64,000 nucleotides of DNA from JADJNW01 sp964526645 (GCA_964526645.1 CAZGJN010000001.1:1-64000), one strand, 5' to 3'. Counted from the first letter of the stretch, positions 1 to 9,207 are shown. The notes: generated by a model from the letters alone, not told the origin. Numbers and translations: made by a program.

Positions 1-92
1 CTATTTCAATGAGCTGATTTTTAATTACTTATTATTTAGTGCGTAAGTCCTATAAAGTTTATTAACCATTAACATATTATGTAAAACCAGCA

Positions 93-260
93 TTATACGC
101 CCAATTGTTTCACCACTTCGATGATTTTATCACCGTGCAGGCACGAATCTTTGGATGCAGGCGCTTCATCCGCATAGCGCATATGCAAAGCTTCGCGGTC
201 AGCTTCGGAATAAACAGTAAGGGTTTTGATTCCCATTTTGCGGGCGGTGCGCATCACGCG
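93..260 (-). pseudogene. Biotin carboxylase N-terminal fragment (decayed)
   Basis: On the minus strand, 55 codons read as the start of a biotin carboxylase (the ATP-grasp subunit of acetyl-, propionyl- or pyruvate carboxylase). Visible family words are RVMRTARKMGIKT, VYSEADREALHMRYADEA and GDKII. The usual beginning, which carries the ANRGEIA motif, is gone: just upstream the frame reads N, T and then a stop. About four to six residues seem missing after DEA. A TAA falls exactly where the family would continue into DAIHPGYGFLSE. Fewer than 60 of roughly 450 to 500 residues remain, so no enzyme is possible. Family assignment is from motif recognition and is firm; which carboxylase it came from is unknown. 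Confidence 0.75.
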
Positions 261-390
261 TGTGTTTTAAAATAGTTTTTTGGTCTGTTCGTATCTTAAA
301 TTTAGCGATAAAAATTGTCTTTTCGTAAAAAGGTACTGCATTTTGCTGCCTGAATTTAAAATTTTTTATCACCCGACTAAATACTTTATT

Positions 391-1290
391 ATGAAGACCC
401 AACTGCTTTTGGCAGCGCTGTTTGTATGCTGCATTTGGACAACTACTTTTGCGCAAAATTGGTACCAGGCGAGTACGCCGTCGCTCACCACTGAAATGTT
501 GACTACCTATGAGGAATTTATTGCGTATCTGCTGGACATTGAATTTAATAATGCCGAAAAAACAAAATTGCGCCAGTTCGTACGCGGTTATTGGCAGGCA
601 GATGATGCTGAAAAAATTCAGACGACCCTGAATATCCTGGAACTCTGTGAGCAATTTATGGCACGAGAAGTAGAAGAACGCGAACTAATCCGGGTGCAAA
701 TGTTGCCCAATATTTTGTTGGAAACGGCAAAGTATGCCGAGCAGGGCGACGCTGAAGCACAATTGCTATTGGATGCGTACTACCGCAATAATCCGCCGAT
801 TGCGCCCGGGAATCCACCGCTGACACGCGATATAGTAGATGCATTTTTGAATGCCGATTATTTTGTGCAAACACAAATTTATAAAAAGAAAATACCGCCA
901 ATGGACGCTAAAAACAAGGAAATCACTTATAAAAAAGCGGCGGATGATTATAAAAAGCTCACGGCTGAACAGCAAAAGCAAATTACAGAATATGCCCTGA
1001 AATTTGGTGCCTTACAAATTCAGTGGAAAAATATGAGTCCGCAAGAGCGTCTAATGGCACAGGTGGATTACGGCGCAACCGATAATTTATCCTCGCAGGA
1101 AAAAATGCAGATTGCCCAGATGCAGCAGCAACTGCGCCACATGAGCAGTAACCACGCTATGAAAATGTTTACCAATGAACTGAATTTTATGCAGCAGAGC
1201 CAGCAGATGATTATGGGGAGTGCCCCGCGTTGGAATCCGGCGTGCAACTGTTATGAGCAAATTGGCGGTATTGTGACAGAATTTCGTTAA
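391..1290 (+). CDS. Secreted protein of unknown function
   Basis: A 299-aa protein that I do not recognise. The start at 391 is chosen because it opens a clear signal peptide (MKTQLLLAALFVCC, cleavage likely after TTFAQ); the 37 codons available further upstream look like untranslated leader. The mature part is mostly helical and charged, and the last third is rich in Met and Gln, with a pair of cysteines (ACNC) close to the C-terminus. It has no T9SS tail and no lipobox, so a periplasmic location is most likely. It stands alone, between the carboxylase relic and a hairpin at 1302-1344. Confidence 0.8.
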   Translation: MKTQLLLAALFVCCIWTTTFAQNWYQASTPSLTTEMLTTYEEFIAYLLDIEFNNAEKTKLRQFVRGYWQADDAEKIQTTLNILELCEQFMAREVEERELIRVQMLPNILLETAKYAEQGDAEAQLLLDAYYRNNPPIAPGNPPLTRDIVDAFLNADYFVQTQIYKKKIPPMDAKNKEITYKKAADDYKKLTAEQQKQITEYALKFGALQIQWKNMSPQERLMAQVDYGATDNLSSQEKMQIAQMQQQLRHMSSNHAMKMFTNELNFMQQSQQMIMGSAPRWNPACNCYEQIGGIVTEFR

Positions 1291-1301
1291 GCTTAATAAG
1301 T

Positions 1302-1344
1302 AAGGTGACATCATGTAGAGCCGACTGTTATATGGTGTCACCTT
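1302..1344. terminator. Hairpin between convergent genes
   Basis: AAGGTGACA (1302-1310) pairs with TGTCACCTT (1336-1344), a 9-bp perfect stem with a 25-base loop, in the gap between two convergent genes. The run of T after it is weak, so termination is likely but not certain. Confidence 0.45.
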
Positions 1345-1427
1345 AAATTAGATAGAGATATTAACTCCACCAAAAAGCAAAAAGTATGTAGGTATTATCT
1401 ATAAAATTACAGGAAAATTATTTAATA

Positions 1428-2063
1428 TCATTTTCGAATAATCATTATAACATAATCAAAAATTTTTCCTTTTTTAAAAGGAATAACTTTCAAAATATTA
1501 CCCTTGTTATGTTCTACCATTTGAATGTAATCCTCCAAACTATGCTGGTGCGGGTGTAAAACATCTCCTGGAATAGCCCTAAAGATAGTTTTTAGCAATG
1601 CATATCTATGCACATCTACCGCCATGACTAAATACCCATTTACAGCAATTGCCCCCAGCAGAGTTTCAAAACTTGCCTTTAAATCTGAAACATGATTGAT
1701 GGCATTCATACAAAATACGATATCATATTGCTTTTGGCTTTGAAAATCTTCTAAGGACTGATTATGAAATTTCACAAAAGGGTATTGTTCTTTTTTAAAA
1801 TGTAAAAGATTTTGCTCGTATTTATTAATAAGTGGATCAATGGCATCTACTTGATAGTTTTGTAAAATAATAAAAATACCCGCCGGACCACAGCCTGCAT
1901 CCAAAATTTGCGCATCGGTGGGTATAGGAAGGTTCAGTATAGTTAGAATTCTTTGCCAATAAGCACTCTTCGCTTTTAGATATGCCGATTTATCCTTGCT
2001 TCTGAGATAACGCTGCCACCACCAAAGTTCGAGCTTTTGAGCAACTTTCCAACGCTGATTCAT
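1428..2063 (-). CDS. Class I SAM-dependent methyltransferase
   Basis: A 211-aa Rossmann-fold methyltransferase. The SAM-binding motif I is ILDAGCGPAG at residues 53-62. The acidic residue that binds the ribose follows in AIDPL (about 75-79), and motif IV is the stretch DIVFCMNAINHVSD, which resembles small-molecule methyltransferases. The N-terminus is rich in Trp and basic residues. There is no signal peptide, so it is cytoplasmic. The substrate cannot be read from the sequence. It is divergent from the DUF2461 gene at 2133, with 69 bases between them. Confidence 0.85.
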   Translation of the reverse strand: MNQRWKVAQKLELWWWQRYLRSKDKSAYLKAKSAYWQRILTILNLPIPTDAQILDAGCGPAGIFIILQNYQVDAIDPLINKYEQNLLHFKKEQYPFVKFHNQSLEDFQSQKQYDIVFCMNAINHVSDLKASFETLLGAIAVNGYLVMAVDVHRYALLKTIFRAIPGDVLHPHQHSLEDYIQMVEHNKGNILKVIPFKKGKIFDYVIMIIRK

Positions 2064-2132
2064 CCGTTTTTTGTAAATTTGAACATCCCTAAAAGTAGTA
2101 TTTTTTGATTAAAATCCAATTTTCATATCATC

Positions 2133-2792
2133 ATGTTAAGTCAACAATCACTCGATTTTCTTAGAGATTTGAGTAAAAACAACAACCGCGACTGGTTTCT
2201 GGCAAACAAAGCGCGCTATGAAGCAGATTTAAAAAAGCCGTTTGAGGAATTCATCGGAAAACTAATCCAGGCCGTACAGCAATTGGACAATCGTGTACAA
2301 ATTGAACCAAAAAAGGCAATTTTCCGAATCAATCGGGATACGCGCTTCTCCAAGGATAAAAGCCCCTACAAAACAAATGTCGGTGCTATTATTTCTCCTG
2401 CTGGCGCAAAAGGGAAAGAATTGCCGGGCTTTTACATCCATGTGGAACAAGGGCTACTGATGCTTGGCGGTGGGGCTTATTTCTTGGAAAAAGAACCTTT
2501 GTATCGGGTTCGACAATATATTTCCCTGCATCCGAAGCGATTTCAGGAAATCATCAGCCAATCGGATTTTGTATCGAAATTTGGGGAAGTGAAGGGGGAA
2601 CAAAATAAAAAGTTGCCTGCAGAATTTCAAGAAGCTGCTGTAAACCAACTACTTTTGTATCACAAACAATTTTATTTTATGGCGGAGTTGTCCCCTCAGC
2701 ACGCTTTGGGTACAGAAGCTGTTGCCTTTGCGATGGAGTATTTTAGCGCTGGTAAGCCGCTCAATGACTTTCTGGTCGAAGCACTGAGCTGA
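2133..2792 (+). CDS. DUF2461 family protein
   Basis: A 219-aa member of the DUF2461 (TIGR02453) family, found across bacteria and fungi and without an established activity. Family signatures are NNRDWF at 17-22 and a run from FRINRDTRFSKDKSPYK (64-80) to GFYIHVE and GGGAYF. Length is normal for the family and the start is the first Met of the conserved N-terminus. It is probably cytoplasmic. It ends 15 bases before the convergent aroC gene. Confidence 0.9.
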   Translation: MLSQQSLDFLRDLSKNNNRDWFLANKARYEADLKKPFEEFIGKLIQAVQQLDNRVQIEPKKAIFRINRDTRFSKDKSPYKTNVGAIISPAGAKGKELPGFYIHVEQGLLMLGGGAYFLEKEPLYRVRQYISLHPKRFQEIISQSDFVSKFGEVKGEQNKKLPAEFQEAAVNQLLLYHKQFYFMAELSPQHALGTEAVAFAMEYFSAGKPLNDFLVEALS

Positions 2793-2807
2793 AGATTTAC
2801 AATAAAT

Positions 2808-3890
2808 TTACAACAATTTTGCCATTCTTTGCCGGAGGTAGTGATCTGCCAAAACCAAGGCAGTCATTGCCTCTACAATAGGCACTGCTCTTGGAAGTAC
2901 GCAAGGATCGTGCCTTCCACGGCCAGTGACGGTGGTCGCTTCTCCAGCTTCGTTGACGGATTCCTGCGCTGGAATGATCGTTGCGACGGGTTTGAAAGCC
3001 ACCCGAAAATAAATGTCCATGCCATTGGAAATGCCGCCCTGGATGCCTCCAGAGTGGTTGGTTCGGGTTTTGATACGACCCTCGTCGTTGAAAAACAGGT
3101 CATTATGTGCTGAGCCGCGCAGCGTTACGCCCTCAAAACCAGACCCATACTCAAAGCCTTTGGTCGCATTGATACTCATGACAGCTTTCGCCAAATCCGC
3201 GTGGAGTTTGTCAAAGACAGGTTCTCCCCATCCCGCTGGACAACCCTGCACTATGCCTGTCACTACGCCGCCGATGGTATCACCGTCTTTGCGCACTGCC
3301 TTGATGAGGTCAATCATCTGCTGTGCCAGTTCCAGATCAGGGCAACGCACATCCGTTTTTTCAATATCGCTAAAATTTAAATGCGGATAAGATTTTTCAA
3401 CCTTCAGATGCCCTACCTGGCTCACATAAGCATTGATTTGGATGCCAAGCTGTTGTAATAGCAGTTTTGCAATAGCCCCTCCCGCCACGCGCGCTGCGGT
3501 TTCACGCGCTGAGGAGCGCCCGCCACCTCGATAATCTCGAAGTCCATATTTTGCAAAAAAAGTAAAATCCGCGTGTGAGGGGCGAAATTTATCAGCGATA
3601 TGGCTATAGTCCTCAGAACGTTGATCGGCATTGTAAATCACCAAAGCGATCGGCATACCTGTACTTTTGCCTTCAAAAACGCCAGATAGAATTTTGACAC
3701 GATCTTCCTCCTTGCGCTGGGTGACAATATTGGATTGCCCGGGGCGACGACGATCAAGCTCCTTTTGAATAAAAGTCTCGTCAATCGGTAATCCAGCAGG
3801 GCAGCCATCCACTATCACACCGATGGCCACGCCATGCGACTCCCCGAAAGTAGTAATCTTAAATGCTTGTCCGAATGTATTTCCAGGCAT
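2808..3890 (-). CDS. aroC: Chorismate synthase
   Basis: Converts 5-enolpyruvylshikimate-3-phosphate to chorismate, the last step of the shikimate pathway, using reduced FMN. The 360-aa length is normal. Signature motifs are GESHG (16-20), RRRPGQ (about 47-52), FRPSHADFT (102-110), RGGGRSSARET (121-131) and GRGRHDPCVLPR near the C-terminus. It follows mqnD on the same strand after 39 bases. The two are probably one transcript, which is sensible because chorismate is the entry compound of the futalosine menaquinone route. aroK lies at 55665 in this window. Confidence 0.97.
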   Translation of the reverse strand: MPGNTFGQAFKITTFGESHGVAIGVIVDGCPAGLPIDETFIQKELDRRRPGQSNIVTQRKEEDRVKILSGVFEGKSTGMPIALVIYNADQRSEDYSHIADKFRPSHADFTFFAKYGLRDYRGGGRSSARETAARVAGGAIAKLLLQQLGIQINAYVSQVGHLKVEKSYPHLNFSDIEKTDVRCPDLELAQQMIDLIKAVRKDGDTIGGVVTGIVQGCPAGWGEPVFDKLHADLAKAVMSINATKGFEYGSGFEGVTLRGSAHNDLFFNDEGRIKTRTNHSGGIQGGISNGMDIYFRVAFKPVATIIPAQESVNEAGEATTVTGRGRHDPCVLPRAVPIVEAMTALVLADHYLRQRMAKLL

Positions 3891-3929
3891 GGAGGCTCCG
3901 TTTTTCGTAGCAAGGATAAGAAAAATTGC

Positions 3930-4772
3930 TCAGATCGTCACAGGGTCTAAAAAAATAGGTTCCTTGATCATTGGTATGAATCGCTTTTCCATCGCTACGC
4001 CAAATAACTGTTGCACCGCTGCTCTGCCGCGTTCGCCAAGCTGAAGGCTATAATCATTGACGTACAAATCAATGTGCTGGTACATAACCGCTTCATCCAT
4101 CTCCTGGGCATGTGCCCGCACAAAGGGCAAAGACGATTTTGGGTTTTCAAAAGCAAAAGCGACGCTTTTTTGCAATACGCGATTCACTTTGTGTTGAATA
4201 TCAAGCGGTAAGGTTCTTTTGATTACAATTCCACCCAAAGGGATAGGCATGCCTGTGGTGGTTTCCCAGTATTCGCCTAAATCCATCAACTTTACCAACC
4301 CTTTTTGTTCATACGTGAAGCGATTCTCATGGATAATCAGTCCCGCGTCCACTTCTTCCGCCAGTACTTTGTTTTCAATTTCAGAGAATAGCACCACTTC
4401 TTTATGCTGCGCTTCGGGGAAAGCATAGCTCAGCAGAAAATTGGCCGTAGTATATTTGCCGGGGATCGCAATTTTAGATTGTAGAATTTCCGATTTGGAC
4501 AAGGGGTGTTTTGCAATCAGCAAAGGTCCACAATTATTGCCCAGGGCGCTCCCTGCATCCAGCAAAATGTATTGCGCTGTCAAATAAGCGAAAGCATGGT
4601 AGCTCAGCTTGGTGATATCCAATCGCCCAGCAAAAGCGCTATGGTTGAGTGCTTCTACATCCCCTAAAATGACTTCAAACGCCAAACCTTCCGTATCAAT
4701 TTTTCCGTGGATCATTGCATCAAAAATAAAGGTATCATTCGGGCAGGGCGAAAAGCCCAAGGATAATTTCAT
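3930..4772 (-). CDS. mqnD: 1,4-dihydroxy-6-naphthoate synthase (menaquinone, futalosine route)
   Basis: A 280-aa MqnD protein. In the futalosine pathway MqnD cleaves cyclic dehypoxanthinyl futalosine to 1,4-dihydroxy-6-naphthoate, a menaquinone precursor. The N-terminal SPCPNDTF (8-15) is the family hallmark. Other conserved words are TKLSYHAFAYL, GNNCGPLL and IHENRFTY. The fold is that of a periplasmic-binding protein, but there is no signal peptide, so it acts in the cytoplasm. It is the first gene of an mqnD-aroC pair. MqnA, B and C are not in the window. Confidence 0.93.
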   Translation of the reverse strand: MKLSLGFSPCPNDTFIFDAMIHGKIDTEGLAFEVILGDVEALNHSAFAGRLDITKLSYHAFAYLTAQYILLDAGSALGNNCGPLLIAKHPLSKSEILQSKIAIPGKYTTANFLLSYAFPEAQHKEVVLFSEIENKVLAEEVDAGLIIHENRFTYEQKGLVKLMDLGEYWETTTGMPIPLGGIVIKRTLPLDIQHKVNRVLQKSVAFAFENPKSSLPFVRAHAQEMDEAVMYQHIDLYVNDYSLQLGERGRAAVQQLFGVAMEKRFIPMIKEPIFLDPVTI

Positions 4773-4815
4773 ACTTTTGTGTTTTTGCAGGGTATCACCA
4801 ATACAAACTTAGAAA

Positions 4816-5499
4816 ATGCAAATCATTTACGAAGATAATCATCTCATTGCGATAAACAAATCGGCTGGCGCACTGGTTCAAGGTGATGAAACGGGCGACC
4901 GCCCCCTCAGCGAAGGGGTGAAACGCTACATCAAAGATCGCTATAAAAAGCCAGGGGAGGTGTTTTTGGGGGTTATCCATCGGCTCGACCGACCTGTGAG
5001 TGGTGTCTTGGTTTTTGCCCGCACCAGCAAGGCTTTAGAACGAATGAATAAACTCTTTCAGGATCGAAAAATCGAAAAAACCTACTGGGCAATCACCGCC
5101 TTGCGCCCGGAGCCACTGAGCGGGCATTTAAAGCATTTCATCTTGAAGGATAGTACCAAAAACATCTCCAAAGCGTACGACCGACTAAGTAATCGCGCTA
5201 AAGATGCCAAGGAGTCTTTATTAGATTATGATACAATTGCTCAAATTGGCACCCATACCCTACTCGAAGTGCGGCCCCTCACCGGACGACCCCACCAGAT
5301 TCGGGTACAATTAGCCAAAATAGGCTGCTCCATTCGAGGTGACTTAAAATACGGTTTCCCAACTGCCAATGAAGATGCCTCTATTTGTTTACATTGCCGA
5401 AAACTGGCTTTTGAACACCCCGTGACAAAAAAGCGCATCGAAATAACAGCAGATGTACCCGATAATCAATACTGGCGCTTGTTTAAAAATTTGGAATAA
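4816..5499 (+). CDS. RluA-family pseudouridine synthase
   Basis: A 227-aa RNA pseudouridine synthase of the RluA type, which isomerises uridine in rRNA or tRNA. The catalytic motif HRLDRPVSG is at 55-63, with Asp58 as nucleophile. LTGRPHQIRVQLA and the C-terminal HCRKLAFEHP are also family words. There is no N-terminal S4 domain, as in the short RluA/TruC-like members, so the exact target base is open. It is divergent from mqnD with 43 bases between the two starts. Confidence 0.92.
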   Translation: MQIIYEDNHLIAINKSAGALVQGDETGDRPLSEGVKRYIKDRYKKPGEVFLGVIHRLDRPVSGVLVFARTSKALERMNKLFQDRKIEKTYWAITALRPEPLSGHLKHFILKDSTKNISKAYDRLSNRAKDAKESLLDYDTIAQIGTHTLLEVRPLTGRPHQIRVQLAKIGCSIRGDLKYGFPTANEDASICLHCRKLAFEHPVTKKRIEITADVPDNQYWRLFKNLE

Positions 5500-5570
5500 G
5501 TCCATCCGAAGGATAGGCTAAACAGAAGTTTTTTGTTACAATAAATTAATGCAAAATTATATTCAAAATA

Positions 5571-5602
5571 TTTGCAAAAAACATTAATGTTTTACAACTT
5601 TG
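5571..5602 (+). promoter_or_regulatory. Bacteroidota-type promoter for the adhesin gene
   Basis: TTTG at 5571-5574 and CAACTTTG at 5595-5602 are separated by 20 bases. They match the TTTG / TAnnTTTG consensus of the primary sigma factor in this phylum except for the first base of the -7 box. It would give a 5-prime leader of about 240 bases before the start at 5851. Confidence 0.6.
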
Positions 5603-5606
5603 TACC

Positions 5607-5622
5607 GCGCCTAAAAAGGCGC
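5607..5622 (+). promoter_or_regulatory. 5-prime leader hairpin
   Basis: GCGCCT (5607-5612) and AGGCGC (5617-5622) form a GC-rich 6-bp stem closed by an AAAA loop. It sits at or directly after the predicted transcription start. It could stabilise the 5-prime end of the long adhesin mRNA. The rest of the 5500-5850 gap is AT-rich and holds nothing else I can support. Confidence 0.5.
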
Positions 5623-5850
5623 TTCACATTACTCCCCCCAAGAGGTTATTTTTCGCATTCATTATGTTTTTTCCGAACATTCCCAAGCCGACATTCTAAG
5701 CCTGGTTTATGTCATTCCATAAATCAATCGCTCCCATTCAAGTAAATCAAAAACACTGACATCATCTTTTCGAGAGGTGAAATTTTCTACAGATACCCTT
5801 TTAATCAAGCTCGTGTCTTGTTAATTCATTTTATCATAAAACAAACCTTT

Positions 5851-8800
5851 ATGAAAAATTCTGACTTTAAAAAACCAGTCATGGCTTTAGCAATGATGGT
5901 AGCCATGCTTTTTACTTCAATGACCAGCTTTGCACAGGTCACCGCTTATGACGAGGGCATCAGCGGCGATTTGGGCGGGGTTCTTACGATTGCTAACCCA
6001 GATGACGTGACCTTAACGGGTGCAAATGCTACTACACTTGTGTTTGATGTGAAAGGTTCGGTTACTGGTGTTGATCGAAACGACATTTTTACGTTCAATG
6101 TACCTGCTGGATTGCAGTTGAGCTCCGTTGTAATGCAAACACTGACAAAAAACTCTGGCGGCGGAGGGGTAAATGTAGACTTTTTTTTCTACAATGGTAA
6201 CGATGCTGACCCTCTTGCTTCTTTTAATGCTTCGATCCTCAACCTCACCAGTGGTCCATCTGGCAATTTGATCGCACCTTTGACACCTCCGCTCAATGCC
6301 GGAGATTACACAACGAGAGTAGATTTTGATGGTGTTGCTGGCAATTTTTCCTATACGGTAAGAATCACTTTGCAATGTGCACCAGTTACTACATTGACTA
6401 TCAATGACGGAGATGCTGATTTTTGTGCAGGAGAGGCAGATGATGCCGCTCGCCAAGTTCGGGTAGCACCCAATCCTGCTACAGGCGAAGAGATCGTATG
6501 GCGCTTAGTCAGTGTGCCTTCGGGGAGTGCTTACAGCACAGGACAAACTTTCACGAATGCAAGTCCTGGCAACGATGAGTTTAACATTGCTGGTGCAAAT
6601 GGCAGAAATTTCAGGCTGCGCAGCAACCCAATGAATGCTGGTACACCTGTATTTGGCACTTATACAGTGGAAGCTTTTATGCGCAATACGGCCGGTTGTA
6701 CCAGTGCGGTTGTTGGTCCAATGACACTTACAGTGGGCGCTGATCTATCCGTCAACAACAATTTTGATTTTGACGGTATCAATCCTGATAATGCTTTTTG
6801 TGGGACTGTTTGCAATGGTGCTTCTGTTAATGTGGATTTATTTCTGAAAGCAGCCGTCGGCGCTGGCTTGGTTGAAGGTACGGATTATACTTTTAAATTA
6901 CTGAGCGTACAGTATAGAATTGGTGATTGCAATAACGGCAGTGGTTATACAAATGGCTATGGTCCAGTGAGCGGTACTGCCTCTGTAGGCTCAGCATTAA
7001 CGGGCACTTTTAGTCACAATGACAACCAAACTGTTTGGTTGAAATTCAATTTGCAGGCAGATGGCTTGACCGACAAGGTTTGCAAGGATGGTTTCCGTAG
7101 TTTTTGGATTGGTATCTTGCCAAAACCTAAGATGGACTTCACTTTCAACAATCCTGCTACGGCTTATTGCACAGATGGGAATAGCCTTTGCAATGGCGAC
7201 GAAGCGGATATTGATCTGAAACTCATTGCAGCACAAACAGGCTTATTTACAGAAGGTACGGATTTCCAGTTCAAAATCGTGAGTGTACAACACAGAATTG
7301 GAGGAGATTGCGAGCCATACACGGCCTTTACAAATGGCTATGGTCCAGTGACGGGTTCGGAGGCTTATGCCAATGGGGAAGTGCTTTCTCAAGTAAAAGA
7401 AACACTGAGCCACAATGAGATGCAGCACGTTTGGATCAAATACAACTTGGTGTTGGATGATTTGAGCAGTTGTAATAATGATGACTATCGTTCTATCTGG
7501 GTGAAGGTTGAAGCTAAACCAAAATTGGAAAATTGCCCAACTGATTTCACTGTGAATACCAGCAACAACGGTACAGGCGATTGCACGGCAGCGGCGACTT
7601 GGACACACCCAACCTTGGTTGGTGCAATTGATGCTTGTGATTATATTCTGGAAATGAGCATTGATGGCGGCGATTTTGAAGAAGTGACACCAGGCGGCGC
7701 AGCATCCGCTACACTGGAAGGCGGAGATGGTTGCGAAACAGCACATACGGTTTGTTACCGCATAGCAGGAAACGAAGGCTGCGAATGCGATTTTACAATC
7801 AAAGTGAAGGATGATGAAGATCCTGTTGTAACTCAAGCACCCGGCGCACTGGATAGAAGTTGCTCTTGCGAAGATGTAGCATGTATTCAGGCAGCTCAAG
7901 CGCTTTTACCTACTGCTGAGGATAACTGTGATGGAGATTTGGTTCTTACGACTATTTCTGGTATCGAATTAGGCGATTGCCCCAATGCTTATACCATACA
8001 GCGAAGCTTTGAATTTGAGGACGATTGTGGCAACACCGTTTCTTACTCTCAGACTATTACGGTTTATGATAATACCAAGCCAATATTTGGTGAGCCAAAT
8101 CCAGGGGTGATCACACTTTACACTTCAGAAGGGGCAAGCTGTCCTAAAATTTACGATGTGACTGGTTTGGAGGAAGGGCAGATGTTTGTAGGGGAAGTCG
8201 GCACTTACAACGTACACGGGTTTGATTTTAACACACCCAATGCCAACGCATCGGATAATTGCACCGCTGCTGAAAATCTAAAACTGACAGTGACGAATAT
8301 TGAAGAAAATGTTGATAGGGGTAATATGTACTGCGATCGGGAAATTCAAATCACGTTCCGCTTAGAGGATGAGTGCGGTAATTTCCGCAACCGGACAATC
8401 GTGTACCGCATCGAAGATGATACAGCGCCAGTCTTTACTACAGCGCCACAATGCGTAGAAATCACCTGCAACAGCCCAAGGGATGTAGAAAATCAGATCG
8501 GTCCATGGTTGGAAAGCTATGGCGGGGCTCAAGCATCGGATAATTGCACACCAACACTGGATATCAAGTGGTTCCGTAAGTTACTGAGTGTAGAAGGTAG
8601 TGGTTGTAATATCTGCTATACTTATGAATTCAGTATCAAAGACCTTTGCGGCAATATCACAACAGCTGAAGCACAGTTCTGCGCAGGTATGGAAGCTACA
8701 GTATGCGAAGAGGAAGAAGACGACGATATAAATATCAACGATGGCGGCACCGTATCCAACGGCGGTGGCGGCAGCAATGGTGGTAACGGCGGCGGCAATG

Positions 8801-9120
8801 GCGGTCGTAATCTCTCAAGCAGCGATCGTGGCAAAGAAGTGGCGCAACAAGGCAAGGCGGGCATCAATAAGTCGGTGAAGCTGTACCCGAACCCAGCGAA
8901 GAGCGAGTTATACCTCGATTTGTCATCCTACATTGGCAAAGCGGTGAATATCCGCATTGTCAACAGCTTGGGTCAAGCAACGCAAGAGTTTAAGATTCAG
9001 GAAGTACAAAATGCAACCGAGCGAATGGAGCTGAACAACTACACAGAGGGCTTGTACTTCGTGAGTATCCAAGCGCAAGGGGAGGAGAAGGTGATTAAGA
9101 AATTTGTGGTTAAATTCTAA
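5851..9120 (+). CDS. T9SS-sorted adhesin-like surface protein
   Basis: A 1089-aa secreted protein; the start at 5851 opens the signal peptide (MKNSDFKKPVMALAMM, cleavage near SFAQ). A beta-rich N-terminal region is followed by two tandem, clearly homologous modules (about 6763-7128 and 7132-7523) that share EGTD, FK.SVQ.RIG, TNGYGPV and SHN. Next come cysteine-rich HYR/Ig-like repeats with DNC and DDCGN motifs, an acidic stretch (CEEEEDDD), a Gly/Asn-rich linker and a C-terminal type-A sorting domain (LYPNPAKSELYLDL to FVVKF). T9SS should export it across the outer membrane and cut off the tail. It probably serves in adhesion or matrix formation. It is monocistronic, with its own promoter and terminator. 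Confidence 0.88.
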   Translation: MKNSDFKKPVMALAMMVAMLFTSMTSFAQVTAYDEGISGDLGGVLTIANPDDVTLTGANATTLVFDVKGSVTGVDRNDIFTFNVPAGLQLSSVVMQTLTKNSGGGGVNVDFFFYNGNDADPLASFNASILNLTSGPSGNLIAPLTPPLNAGDYTTRVDFDGVAGNFSYTVRITLQCAPVTTLTINDGDADFCAGEADDAARQVRVAPNPATGEEIVWRLVSVPSGSAYSTGQTFTNASPGNDEFNIAGANGRNFRLRSNPMNAGTPVFGTYTVEAFMRNTAGCTSAVVGPMTLTVGADLSVNNNFDFDGINPDNAFCGTVCNGASVNVDLFLKAAVGAGLVEGTDYTFKLLSVQYRIGDCNNGSGYTNGYGPVSGTASVGSALTGTFSHNDNQTVWLKFNLQADGLTDKVCKDGFRSFWIGILPKPKMDFTFNNPATAYCTDGNSLCNGDEADIDLKLIAAQTGLFTEGTDFQFKIVSVQHRIGGDCEPYTAFTNGYGPVTGSEAYANGEVLSQVKETLSHNEMQHVWIKYNLVLDDLSSCNNDDYRSIWVKVEAKPKLENCPTDFTVNTSNNGTGDCTAAATWTHPTLVGAIDACDYILEMSIDGGDFEEVTPGGAASATLEGGDGCETAHTVCYRIAGNEGCECDFTIKVKDDEDPVVTQAPGALDRSCSCEDVACIQAAQALLPTAEDNCDGDLVLTTISGIELGDCPNAYTIQRSFEFEDDCGNTVSYSQTITVYDNTKPIFGEPNPGVITLYTSEGASCPKIYDVTGLEEGQMFVGEVGTYNVHGFDFNTPNANASDNCTAAENLKLTVTNIEENVDRGNMYCDREIQITFRLEDECGNFRNRTIVYRIEDDTAPVFTTAPQCVEITCNSPRDVENQIGPWLESYGGAQASDNCTPTLDIKWFRKLLSVEGSGCNICYTYEFSIKDLCGNITTAEAQFCAGMEATVCEEEEDDDININDGGTVSNGGGGSNGGNGGGNGGRNLSSSDRGKEVAQQGKAGINKSVKLYPNPAKSELYLDLSSYIGKAVNIRIVNSLGQATQEFKIQEVQNATERMELNNYTEGLYFVSIQAQGEEKVIKKFVVKF

Positions 9121-9170
9121 AAGACGATTTGGCGATTTTTCAGTATTGCCAGGTCTGAGGTATATTTAGA

Positions 9171-9207
9171 AAGGGCGGCTCGTTTGATGGCGAGCCGCCC
9201 TTTTTGT
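9171..9207 (+). terminator. Rho-independent terminator after the adhesin gene
   Basis: A 12-bp perfect stem, AAGGGCGGCTCG (9171-9182) with CGAGCCGCCCTT (9191-9202), encloses an 8-base loop and runs into TTTTT. Confidence 0.93.

Noticed and set aside
1..46. Possible C-terminal end of a plus-strand gene running in from the left
   Set aside because: Frame 2 is open for 14 codons up to a TAA, but the stretch is AT-rich, carries no recognisable motif and is too short to support.
2829..3390. Plus-strand open frames opposite aroC
   Set aside because: They lie wholly within a confident aroC gene on the other strand and show no domain; they are mirror frames of its codon pattern.
6013..7899. Minus-strand open frames opposite the adhesin
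   Set aside because: Composition mirrors the repeats of the adhesin gene; no start context or domain was seen.
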